Source: a bacterium | Lineage (GTDB): Bacteria; Nitrospinota_A; UBA7883; JACRGQ01 | Assembly (NCBI GenBank): GCA_021815535.1 | Contig: JAKAGL010000111.1 | Span: 1-7,765, forward strand | Length of the DNA: 7,765 nt | Reading direction: 5' to 3' | Shown here: piece after piece, positions 1 through 6,293 of the stretch | How the letters are laid out: the number at the start of each line of letters is the position of its first letter | How positions within the stretch are numbered: the first letter of the stretch is position 1 | The notes under the pieces: generated by a model | What the model was told of the DNA's origin: nothing | What the model saw: only the letters and a program-made list of their open reading frames with translations | The model's database searches: none | Position numbers and translations under genes: made by a program

Positions 1-662
1 AGCTTCATGTAGACTTGCCCCATCATTTTATAGGCGCGGCCGTGGAAATTGTTTATCATCACGGCCTTACGGAAGGCGATGATCGCCTCATCAAACTTCC
101 CCTGTGCGGCCTTGATATAGCCGATGTTGTAGTAAACGTCGGCGTCTTCCCCCACCGCCAACACCTCCTTGTAAATGGCAAGGGCGGCATCCAGTTTTCC
201 AATGGCAACCATGTGCTTGGCCTTGGCGAAGAGATCCTCGATCTTGGAGGTGGAACTATCCGGGGCGCTGGTGAGGATGGAGGCGATCTTATGGTCCAGC
301 ACACCGGCTTTCAGCGGTTCCAGCATAATGGATGTTACGCCGTATTTTCCCGCTTCCACCACCATATCGCGGTTGATGGTGCCGCATACCAGTATGAAGG
401 GAATATTAAACAGTTCTTCGTCAGCCGAAACTACTTTCAGCAATGTCATGCCGCTCATCTGAGGCATATCCCACGCGGCGATAATGAAGTTGATCGGCCG
501 GCGCTTCAGGATATGAAAGGCGGAGGCTCCGTCGACCGCCTGATCGAAGTGAACGTAGTCGGCCGATTTCAGCATTGCAATAATGCTCTCACGCTTTACG
601 CGGTCGGCATCCGCGATGAGGAAATACACCCTGCTCTTGTTCAGTATCCTTTCGGTGGTCAT
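1..662 (-). CDS. Pseudo-receiver (CheY-like) plus TPR protein, C-terminus cut by window edge
   Basis: Partial gene: 220 codons are visible and the reading frame runs off the left edge. Residues about 11-130 form a CheY-like receiver fold, recognisable from the DMPQMSG segment (65-71) and the hydrophobic strands around it. Residues about 140-220 hold TPR helices: one unit at 141-172, a second at 174-205 and the start of a third. Aligned by eye to CheY, the phospho-acceptor Asp57 is Ala63, Asp13 is Ala19, Thr87 is Cys93 and Lys109 is Glu115. Only Asp18 (CheY Asp12) is kept, with Asp20 nearby. The domain is therefore unlikely to be phosphorylated and more likely serves as a protein-interaction module, with TPRs as a second docking surface. 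The start is ATG at 662, since an in-frame TAA lies 18 bases upstream; no clear Shine-Dalgarno is present. It follows the adenylate cyclase by 26 bp on the same strand, so co-transcription is likely. The fold call is firm; the cellular role is inference. Confidence 0.85.
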   Translation of the reverse strand, partial: MTTERILNKSRVYFLIADADRVKRESIIAMLKSADYVHFDQAVDGASAFHILKRRPINFIIAAWDMPQMSGMTLLKVVSADEELFNIPFILVCGTINRDMVVEAGKYGVTSIMLEPLKAGVLDHKIASILTSAPDSSTSKIEDLFAKAKHMVAIGKLDAALAIYKEVLAVGEDADVYYNIGYIKAAQGKFDEAIIAFRKAVMINNFHGRAYKMMGQVYMK

Positions 663-666
663 TGCT

Positions 667-702
667 ATTACAGATTACACAGGATACGTCAGTTTAAATC
701 AA
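667..702 (-). promoter_or_regulatory. Candidate sigma70 promoter for the pseudo-receiver/TPR gene
   Basis: On the minus strand, a -35 box TTGATT (697-702) is followed after 17 bases by TGTAAT (674-679). A second TGTAAT lies at 667-672. The -35 box sits inside the last codons of the adenylate cyclase gene. Initiation about seven bases after the first -10 gives a 5' leader of only a few bases before the ATG at 662, in keeping with the lack of a Shine-Dalgarno there. This is a by-eye consensus match only. Confidence 0.4.
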
Positions 703-2707
703 GCGTTGCTTTTCGCAGGCGAATTGTTTGATATTCCTGAGCTTCGCGGGTCTTGGCCAGCGAATACTCAAATTCCCGTTCCAGCCGGGGGTCATTTTGC
801 GAGGGAGGGGCGCTTATCCTCAGATCAACCTTCTGCCCGGCCCGTTCCGCGCGCGATAGCATTTCCGCCATTTCCATCAAAGCGGCGTTGGTTGCCATAC
901 GGAGGTGGCGGAATTCCCCCCACGAATCGTGCAATATCATATCGATCCGCCGAATTTCCCCCGGCGATTCGGCTAAACCGAAATTGGGGATAACGAGCGC
1001 CCGGACTATGGTCCGCTCGCCCAGATAATCGCCGCGGGATGGTTCATAACGGTAGCCGCCAAAATGAACATGCAGCTGGTTGAGAAGATATTCCACATCC
1101 GCGAGGTAATAGGGAATCCCTTTTTCAGTACGAAAGTAGAATTTCATGCCCGGTTTCCAAATGGCATTAATGATCATCCATACCATCATCTCTACCAATG
1201 ACTTCATCCGGTTGAGAGGCTGGACGGTGGAAAGTCCGGCGGTGACTTCCGAAGGACTGCCGCTATAGAGCGCCCAGCCACGCTCCCCCTTGATCGATTT
1301 CTCAAAAAACAGCGAAAGTTTTTGCACATCGGCTGGAATGGCCCGGTGAAAGAAAGCTACTTTGCCCGGTACCTGTTCAAAGTGGGTGAACAGCTTGCGC
1401 CCCAATACCGTCATGTCATCCCGCGTTATATAGGTCAGCTTCTCACCGTTCGTTTTCTGGTAGTCGGAAAGACGGATGTACGCATCAATAAAATAGCGGT
1501 ATAACTTGCCAAGCGAATTTAACCGGCGTTGGGGATCATGGGCAAACAGTTGTTGCAGGTCATTTGCTTCATCCCCTTGCCACCCCCAACGCTTCATGAT
1601 CGCCGCCAACACTTGTTCCTTGGATGAAAGCATTTCGGTGCGGGTACGTAACAGCCGGTCAATATCGTCCGGCTCAATGCCAGTTTTAAGGATGAACGCC
1701 CATTTCATCAGCGTCACCTCTTTCATCATGCCGCGTTGCACATAATACCCGTTTGACCGCTCGAACATCATGATATAAGGATCGATCTCTTCCATTGGGC
1801 CGGTCGAATCGAGAACGCGGCGTTTCACCTCCTCGCACAACAGCCCCGCCAACGGGTTGAAAAGATAGCTTTCCAACAGTCCCATTTTCAATACCGACTT
1901 GAAAGGGGATCCTAACGCCTTGTTGATCTGCCAAAGAGCCGCGCCAAAAAACTCCTCTTCCTCGGCGTAAATGAGGTGCCCCAAGTCAATATACTCGTCC
2001 AAACCTTCCATCCCCTGCCGCCGCAGTGCGGCGTAAAGCCCCGCCGCTTCCATTTCCGGGTAGTCGGGGGGGATGATCCACCAAAGCGGCTTGCGTCCCG
2101 CCACCCAGATGGCCGTGCGGTAAAATTCGTCTTTGAACAGCTTCCCCAATGCCGAGCCGACGTTTTCGCGGTCAGTTTCCCCGAAAAGATTCAGCCGGAA
2201 TTCACTGATGTCCTGCAAAAAAAAGTGGGCTTCCACCCGGTGCCGCAAGAACAGCCATTGTTCGATGGCGGTAAGCTTCCGTTTAAGGGAAAAAAGATCC
2301 ATTTGGGAAAACTCCCGTTTGTCGATGAACAGGATGTAATCGAAATCGGATTTGTGCGTCTGCGCCACCGTCCCCAGGCTGCCGATGAGGGCGAGCGAAA
2401 TTATTTTTGGTTCAGGGGCCGGATGACGCGCCGCATCCGGGGCGATCTCCGCCAGCGCCTTCAGATGAAGTTCACGCGGCGTAAAATTATAAATTCCCGC
2501 CGGTGCGTCCAGCACGGGCTTCAACCCCTCAATGCCGCTATAGTTTGCATGCAACAATAGTGGTACCGCCCCGAAAACGGTATTTTCCGCTGAACTGAAC
2601 AGCGACACCGCGCCATAAATGCGGGCCACGTTGAACATGTCAAAGCGGTACCGCTGCCTCTTTACCTGCTCGGGACTGAGCGGCGGTACAACCATGCCGC
2701 CGCTCAT
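689..2707 (-). CDS. cyaA: Class I adenylate cyclase (CyaA family), short form
   Basis: Converts ATP to cyclic AMP and pyrophosphate in the cytoplasm. The 672-residue protein follows the E. coli CyaA pattern through most of its length. The N-terminal nucleotidyltransferase-type core has Gly109-Ser110 and then Ser120-Asp121-x-Asp123, which match the GS...SDLD metal-binding signature. Further family blocks are DEFYRTA (193-199), YIDLGHL (239-245), FFGAALWQ (253-260) with SPFKSVLK (267-274), and DPYIMMFER (309-317). The second half also aligns by eye with the E. coli C-terminal region, for example LGRKLFTHFEQVPGKV (435-450) and HDSWGEFRHL (593-602), but stops soon after. It lacks roughly the last 150 residues of the 848-residue E. 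coli enzyme, part of the region tied there to glucose-dependent control. The ATG at 2707 has only a weak GGGA upstream and overlaps the stop of an 18-codon ORF. It is followed 26 bp later by a pseudo-receiver/TPR gene. No clear CRP-type palindrome was seen upstream. Confidence 0.92.
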   Translation of the reverse strand: MSGGMVVPPLSPEQVKRQRYRFDMFNVARIYGAVSLFSSAENTVFGAVPLLLHANYSGIEGLKPVLDAPAGIYNFTPRELHLKALAEIAPDAARHPAPEPKIISLALIGSLGTVAQTHKSDFDYILFIDKREFSQMDLFSLKRKLTAIEQWLFLRHRVEAHFFLQDISEFRLNLFGETDRENVGSALGKLFKDEFYRTAIWVAGRKPLWWIIPPDYPEMEAAGLYAALRRQGMEGLDEYIDLGHLIYAEEEEFFGAALWQINKALGSPFKSVLKMGLLESYLFNPLAGLLCEEVKRRVLDSTGPMEEIDPYIMMFERSNGYYVQRGMMKEVTLMKWAFILKTGIEPDDIDRLLRTRTEMLSSKEQVLAAIMKRWGWQGDEANDLQQLFAHDPQRRLNSLGKLYRYFIDAYIRLSDYQKTNGEKLTYITRDDMTVLGRKLFTHFEQVPGKVAFFHRAIPADVQKLSLFFEKSIKGERGWALYSGSPSEVTAGLSTVQPLNRMKSLVEMMVWMIINAIWKPGMKFYFRTEKGIPYYLADVEYLLNQLHVHFGGYRYEPSRGDYLGERTIVRALVIPNFGLAESPGEIRRIDMILHDSWGEFRHLRMATNAALMEMAEMLSRAERAGQKVDLRISAPPSQNDPRLEREFEYSLAKTREAQEYQTIRLRKATLDLN

Positions 2708-2760
2708 GGATTATCCCATGCGGCGAGGATGCCAATATCTCCCTGGAGAGTCATGCCCAT
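2704..2760 (-). CDS. Possible 18-aa leader peptide overlapping the cyaA start
   Basis: A short ORF reads MGMTLQGDIGILAAWDNP and ends with a TGA that overlaps the cyaA start codon as ATGA. It has its own AAGGG six bases upstream of the ATG, a better ribosome binding site than cyaA itself has. An in-frame TAA lies just upstream, so it is not the tail of a longer gene. The arrangement fits translational coupling, in which ribosomes finishing the leader restart on cyaA. The peptide resembles no family I know. A segment of it is similar to the AAWDMP stretch of the downstream pseudo-receiver, which may be chance. An ORF this short could be fortuitous. Confidence 0.35.
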   Translation of the reverse strand: MGMTLQGDIGILAAWDNP

Positions 2761-2843
2761 ATTTTACCCTTATCGCGGCATCTTTTCCCCGTGGCGGAAA
2801 AACAGTCCCCGGCGGGATATTTGTCCAACAGGGGAGTCCTTGC

Positions 2844-2852
2844 TGATATAAT
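2844..2852 (+). promoter_or_regulatory. Extended -10 promoter directly in front of the M16 peptidase ATG
   Basis: The plus strand reads TGA TATAAT, a perfect -10 hexamer (2847-2852) preceded by the TGN extension. Only six bases separate it from the ATG at 2859, so the expected transcription start falls at or next to the A of the ATG. No good -35 box is found at standard spacing, which extended -10 promoters can tolerate. The nearest purine-rich stretch, GGGGAG (2831-2836), is upstream of the -10 and too far away to act as a ribosome binding site. A leaderless mRNA is the simplest reading. Confidence 0.6.
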
Positions 2853-2858
2853 CCCCCG

Positions 2859-4142
2859 ATGGAATCATTCAAACACAAGCTCTCGATCCTTCCGGGCAAA
2901 CTGCGGTGCCTTACCATACCGGTGCCGATGAACCGCTCGATGACCCTGCTGGTGCTGGTGCGGGTGGGAAGCCGGTATGAAACAAAGCAAACCAACGGCA
3001 TTTCGCACTTCATGGAACATATGTTTTTCAAGGGTGCGGATAAGTACCCCGATACGATGGCGGTGGCGGGAGCCATTGACGGCGCGGGGGGAAGTTTTAA
3101 CGCATTCACCGGCGAGGAGATCGTCGGTTACTACGTTAAAATATCGTCCGCGCGCAAGGAGATCGCCTACGATGTGCTTTCGGATATGCTGCTGCACGCC
3201 AAGTTTGACGCGGCGGAGATCGCCCGCGAGCGGGGAGTGATCATTGAGGAGATCCGGATGCACCATGACGATCCGCAAAACCAGGTGTACCAGGATTTCC
3301 ACCACCTCGTTTTCGGCGACCAGCCGCTCGGCTGGGATATCGCCGGCACCGAAGAACTGGTGACCGCCATGACGCATGATCACTTTGCCGAGCACCATCG
3401 CCGCTTCTACTACGGCGCAAACACCGTGATCACCGCCGCGGGCGGCATCACGCCGGAAGAACACGAGGCGCTATGCGAAAAATATTTCCGCTTCGCCGCC
3501 GCGGGAGACGCCCCCGCCAGGCCGGAGATCTTCACGCGGCAGGAATCGGACCGCATGTTGATCCGCGAACGGGATACCGAGCAGGCACACTTTGTTTTCG
3601 GCTTTCCCGCCTGCGCGGCCGAGACCGAGGACGAAAAAGTGCTGAAGGTCGCCTCCGTCATTCTGGGCGGCTCCATGAGTTCGCGGCTTTTTTACCAGAT
3701 ACGCGAGCGGCGCGGGTTGGCCTATTACGTCAACGCATCGTTCTCTTCGTATATGGATACCGGCGTATTCCAGATCAGCGCCGGGGTGAACCTGGACAAG
3801 ATACAGGATGCGTTAAAATACGCGCTGGAGGAGATGGACAAGCTCAGGCGTGAACCGGTGACGGCCGAAGAGCTGTCCCGGTCAAAAGAAAACATCAAGG
3901 GGCATACCGACCTGGCGCTCGAAGACAGCCGCCGCGTTGCCAGCCTTTACGGTATCCGGGAACTGCTGTACAATAAAATAAAGACGCCCGAAATGCTGGC
4001 GGCCGAAGTTGACAGCGTGACGGCTGAGCAGATTCAGGCCGCCGCGCAACGGTATTTCACCGATGCCGCCATGAAGCTTGCGGTTGTCGGCCCCCTAAAA
4101 CGGAACGGTACGTGGGATAAGGCTTTCCACCTTCCAGTGTAG
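2859..4142 (+). CDS. M16 family zinc metallopeptidase (pitrilysin/processing-peptidase type)
   Basis: A complete 427-residue peptidase of the inverted-zincin M16 family, close in size and layout to the M16B, mitochondrial-processing-peptidase-like bacterial proteins. The zinc site is His50-x-x-Glu53-His54 in HFMEHMFF, with the distal ligand at Glu130/Glu131 in VIIEEIRM, the spacing expected for HxxEH-x(~76)-E. The C-terminal half carries the substrate-binding block SSRLFYQIRERRGLAY (274-289), with the conserved Arg and Tyr. Both halves of the clam-shell are present, so it should be an active single-chain peptidase, probably working as a dimer and degrading or trimming peptides. There is no signal peptide, so a cytoplasmic location is expected. 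The ATG at 2859 is the only option because an in-frame TGA lies 13-15 bases upstream. The gene is divergent from cyaA and convergent with the next gene, whose stop is nine bases away. The natural substrate is unknown. Confidence 0.93.
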   Translation: MESFKHKLSILPGKLRCLTIPVPMNRSMTLLVLVRVGSRYETKQTNGISHFMEHMFFKGADKYPDTMAVAGAIDGAGGSFNAFTGEEIVGYYVKISSARKEIAYDVLSDMLLHAKFDAAEIARERGVIIEEIRMHHDDPQNQVYQDFHHLVFGDQPLGWDIAGTEELVTAMTHDHFAEHHRRFYYGANTVITAAGGITPEEHEALCEKYFRFAAAGDAPARPEIFTRQESDRMLIRERDTEQAHFVFGFPACAAETEDEKVLKVASVILGGSMSSRLFYQIRERRGLAYYVNASFSSYMDTGVFQISAGVNLDKIQDALKYALEEMDKLRREPVTAEELSRSKENIKGHTDLALEDSRRVASLYGIRELLYNKIKTPEMLAAEVDSVTAEQIQAAAQRYFTDAAMKLAVVGPLKRNGTWDKAFHLPV

Positions 4143-4151
4143 AAGCGGCGG

Positions 4152-4862
4152 CTAAAGTTTCTTCCTCAGAAACGCGTCGGCGATGATATTAACCTCCTGA
4201 GCCGTCAGGTCGCGCTTCATCTCCATGAAAGAGCGCGAGCGGGAAATGATGTTGAGCAGCCATTTCCGCTGTTCAAGCTCGGTCTTCTTGTGCAACAACA
4301 GACGGAACCGGGTGGTGATGTCCTTAACGAGGGATCTCACTTCGGCATCCGCCACCAACGCGCCCACATCGATCAGGCGGGTAACTTCGTTACGATACGC
4401 CTCTTTTTTCCTGTCGCAAAGGTCTTCATACTGATGTATCAGTTCAGTGCCGTGCGCCTGTTTCAGCGCCATAATGATCCCCTCGGCAACCTGGCGCGGC
4501 ACAAAACCGTCCACCGGTTCCACCAGCAGTCTTTCGCTCGTCTCTTCATCTTTGGGGAAATGCCCTTCGATATCGAACAGCAACGCCCGCCCCAGATAAT
4601 CGTGCCGCACCTCTTCCCATTTCCGCCGCTGCAGGTATTTGGTCATCCGCTCGTTGAAGGCGGTGGTAGCGGTGGACGCCACGCGCTGGATCTCCGGCAT
4701 CATTTCGGCCAGCGCGCTGTTGATCTGATTGCGCGGCACACCGGCCTTCAGAAGCTTCTGTACAAACGAGGTGATCACCTCTTTGAACCCCTGCGAAAAA
4801 AATGGAACCGTCAGCGCTTTCGGAAGCGATTCATCCTGTTCCGGGGGGACGGCCGTGGCCAT
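4152..4862 (-). CDS. Helical protein of unknown function, 236 aa
   Basis: I do not recognise this protein. Its sequence is predicted by eye to be almost entirely alpha-helical and charged, with no signal peptide or membrane segment, so it is probably cytoplasmic. Visible landmarks are an amphipathic region at 25-60 with alternating hydrophobic residues, a Lys/Arg-rich helix at 71-90 (MTKYLQRRKWEEVRHDYLGR), a PVDGFVPRQVAEGI block at 116-129, and a basic C-terminus (FLRKKL). There are no cysteine pairs, nucleotide-binding loops or zinc motifs; the only cysteine is Cys149. The frame stays open upstream to an ATG at 4946. The ATG at 4862 is preferred because GGAG sits six bases before it and a good promoter lies between the two. 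It converges on the M16 peptidase gene with no room for a terminator between the stops, and is divergent from the outer-membrane barrel gene. Confidence 0.8.
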   Translation of the reverse strand: MATAVPPEQDESLPKALTVPFFSQGFKEVITSFVQKLLKAGVPRNQINSALAEMMPEIQRVASTATTAFNERMTKYLQRRKWEEVRHDYLGRALLFDIEGHFPKDEETSERLLVEPVDGFVPRQVAEGIIMALKQAHGTELIHQYEDLCDRKKEAYRNEVTRLIDVGALVADAEVRSLVKDITTRFRLLLHKKTELEQRKWLLNIISRSRSFMEMKRDLTAQEVNIIADAFLRKKL

Positions 4863-4868
4863 ATTCTT

Positions 4869-4872
4869 CTCC
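4869..4872 (-). promoter_or_regulatory. Ribosome binding site deciding the start of the 236-aa gene
   Basis: GGAG, within GGAGAAG on the minus strand, lies six bases before the ATG at 4862. Two other in-frame ATGs lie just upstream (4874 and 4886), but their spacing to purine-rich sequence is poorer. This supports the 4862 start. Confidence 0.6.
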
Positions 4873-4898
4873 ATTTGTCCTATCATAGGGTTACTGCC

Positions 4899-4926
4899 AT
4901 TGTACCGTAATCTGACAAATATGCAA
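4899..4926 (-). promoter_or_regulatory. Sigma70-type promoter for the 236-aa gene
   Basis: On the minus strand TTGCAT (4921-4926) is followed after 16 bases by TACAAT (4899-4904), which are 4/6 and 5/6 matches to consensus. Initiation near 4892 would leave a 5' leader of about 30 bases containing the GGAG ribosome binding site. It rules against the longest open start at 4946, which lies upstream of this promoter. Confidence 0.5.
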
Positions 4927-4941
4927 AAAATACAGTATCTT
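4912..4941 (+). promoter_or_regulatory. Possible sigma70 promoter for the outer-membrane barrel gene
   Basis: On the plus strand CTGACA (4912-4917) is a 5/6 match to the -35 box. After 18 bases comes TATCTT (4936-4941), a 4/6 match to the -10 box. It would give a leader of about 80 bases. The -35 box lies between the two boxes of the divergent promoter and its spacer overlaps the divergent -35 box. The match is moderate; TATTAT at 4987-4992 is another possible -10 without a convincing -35. Confidence 0.3.
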
Positions 4942-5027
4942 TCCATAAGAGAATGATTTAAGGGGATCTATTTACCTTGAAAGTGTTATTATGCCCCAAT
5001 ATCGGTAGAGGCTTTTGGGGGGCAATG

Positions 5028-6173
5028 ATGAAAAACCGGTTTTGTTTTCTTTTCGCCGCATTGGCGGCAATTTTCTGGCTTCCGGCGGCCGCTCTCGCCG
5101 CGGGCTACCCGCTTCAGATCGACCATGATACATTCGCCACGGTAAGCGTCCGGATACAGGCCGCCGCGGTATTGGCGCAGGATCAGGCCGGCGCCGTCAA
5201 CGGCGACGCCTCGCAAGGGGGAAATAATTATGATTTCTTCGCGCGCCGCATACAGCTGCTCGCCGCCGGACAGGTGACTCCCGCCCTTTCATTCATGATG
5301 ATGATGGAACAGGGCCGCTTGGGCCAAAACTATTCCCAGGGCACCGGCATGCAAACAGCCGATGCGTGGGTGCAATGGAACATGTCCGAGGCGTTGCACC
5401 TGATGACGGGCATCTACCTCCCGCCCGTGTCGCGCAACCAGCTTACCTCGCCCATATATTTCATAGGCCCAGACCGCCCGATTTTGGAAAACATGTTGCT
5501 GGAATCCCCCGGCCTGTATGAAAAGCGTGACCGTGGCGCGGTGCTCTGGGGCAACCTGGGCGGGCTGCAATACCGCTTCGCGCTGGGTAAAGGGGCAAAG
5601 AGCCAGGTATTGGGCGACGAAACGCTCCGCACCACGTGGCGCGTTCATTATGCCTTTCTGGATCCCGAGCCGTCCTATTACTACAAGGAAAGCTATCTGG
5701 GGAAACAGCGGGTTTTCACCGTCGGATATTCATACGATAAACAGGATAGGGTCTCGCTGGACCCCAGCGGCAATCCCGCACCTTATACCGCATGGAGCTC
5801 CGATCTTCTCATGGAAGGGGGAGATGGCAACACCATACTCACCATACTCTACGCGTATTACAAGTACGATTGGGGAAATCCCGACCGCACCGGCACAGAC
5901 GGATTTTACCTTCAAGGAACCGGCTGGACTTTGACCACCGCCTATTTGTCCGCCGGAACGCAGCCCTATTTCCGTTATACCGACTGGGTCGCCTCCAGCC
6001 TCGCCCCCGGCGCCAAGCAGAAGCGGTGGGCCATCGGCACTAATTATTATCTAAAAGGGCACGAATCAAAGATCACGTTTGAATACGAGTCCGTCGGCTT
6101 CGAGGCGGAAGGCCCAACGTATGACATGAAGAACCACGGTATCTTTACCCTTCAATTCCAGACGGCGTTTTAA
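5028..6173 (+). CDS. Outer-membrane beta-barrel protein, porin-like
   Basis: A 381-residue exported protein from the ATG at 5028. The N-terminus is a clear signal peptide: basic MKNR, a hydrophobic stretch of about 16 residues, then an ALA-AG cleavage site at about residue 24. The mature part alternates polar and hydrophobic residues in short strands rich in Tyr, Trp, Phe and Gly, for example VSVRIQAAAV, TWRVHYAFL and ITFEYESVGF, separated by polar loops. It ends FTLQFQTAF, and a C-terminal Phe is the usual Bam assembly signal. Length and pattern suggest a barrel of roughly 14-18 strands, in the broad class of phosphate-selective OprP/OprO-like or similar diffusion porins. The substrate cannot be told from sequence. 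The frame is open upstream to a TTG at 4977, but the signal peptide and GGGGGG (5017-5022), five bases before the ATG at 5028, favour 5028; ATG at 5025 is nearly as good. Palindromic repeats begin 16 bp after its stop. Confidence 0.82.
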   Translation: MKNRFCFLFAALAAIFWLPAAALAAGYPLQIDHDTFATVSVRIQAAAVLAQDQAGAVNGDASQGGNNYDFFARRIQLLAAGQVTPALSFMMMMEQGRLGQNYSQGTGMQTADAWVQWNMSEALHLMTGIYLPPVSRNQLTSPIYFIGPDRPILENMLLESPGLYEKRDRGAVLWGNLGGLQYRFALGKGAKSQVLGDETLRTTWRVHYAFLDPEPSYYYKESYLGKQRVFTVGYSYDKQDRVSLDPSGNPAPYTAWSSDLLMEGGDGNTILTILYAYYKYDWGNPDRTGTDGFYLQGTGWTLTTAYLSAGTQPYFRYTDWVASSLAPGAKQKRWAIGTNYYLKGHESKITFEYESVGFEAEGPTYDMKNHGIFTLQFQTAF

Positions 6174-6188
6174 GCATTCCAATATCGG

Positions 6189-6215
6189 GGTGGCGGCGTC
6201 ACTCCCGCCGCCGAT
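6189..6215 (+). repeat. Palindromic repeat copy 1 (REP-like)
   Basis: A 27 bp unit with arms GGCGTC (6195-6200) and GCCGCC (6207-6212) around an ACTCCC loop. It is 24/27 identical to the copy at 6263-6289. It has one stem mismatch (T against C). It begins 16 bp after the barrel gene stop. Confidence 0.7.
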
Positions 6216-6233
6216 TGATTCCCCTTTTTCCGG

Positions 6234-6259
6234 GGCAGCGGTTGTATTTCTACCGCTAT
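6234..6259 (+). repeat. Palindromic repeat copy 2, diverged
   Basis: A 26 bp stretch that aligns to the other copies mainly through C-to-T type changes in the centre, with one base deleted. It still forms a hairpin, AGCGGT (6237-6242) with ACCGCT (6252-6257) around a nine-base loop. ACCGCTA can instead pair with TAGCGG at the start of the next copy. Confidence 0.45.
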
Positions 6260-6262
6260 CCG

Positions 6263-6289
6263 GGTAGCGGCGGCACTCCTGCCGCCGAT
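6263..6289 (+). repeat. Palindromic repeat copy 3 (REP-like)
   Basis: A 27 bp unit with a perfect six-base stem GGCGGC/GCCGCC (6269-6274 and 6281-6286) around an ACTCCT loop, preceded by GGTAGC. It is the best-formed copy and serves as the reference for the others. Confidence 0.75.
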
Positions 6290-6293
6290 CTGC

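Noticed and set aside
15..731. 238-codon plus-strand open frame opposite the pseudo-receiver gene
   Set aside because: It is antisense to a recognisable receiver/TPR sequence, its own translation has no family features, and it has no ribosome binding site.
1976..2560. 194-codon plus-strand open frame within cyaA
   Set aside because: It lies opposite the best-conserved catalytic part of the class I cyclase and resembles no protein family.
2761..2858. CRP-binding site controlling cyaA
   Set aside because: No TGTGA-N6-TCACA-like palindrome could be found in the divergent intergenic region.
4290..4910. 206-codon plus-strand open frame opposite the 236-aa gene
   Set aside because: It is His/Phe/Arg-rich shadow sequence; the minus-strand gene has a matching promoter and ribosome binding site.
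4996..6188. 10 bp direct repeat CCAATATCGG at 4996-5005 and 6179-6188 flanking the barrel gene
   Set aside because: Ten-base matches are expected by chance many times in a window of this size, and there are no inverted ends or transposase to suggest a mobile unit.
6221..6235. CCCC-TTTTT-CC-GGGG as a terminator for the barrel gene
   Set aside because: The T tract is in the loop rather than after a stem, so it does not form an intrinsic terminator.
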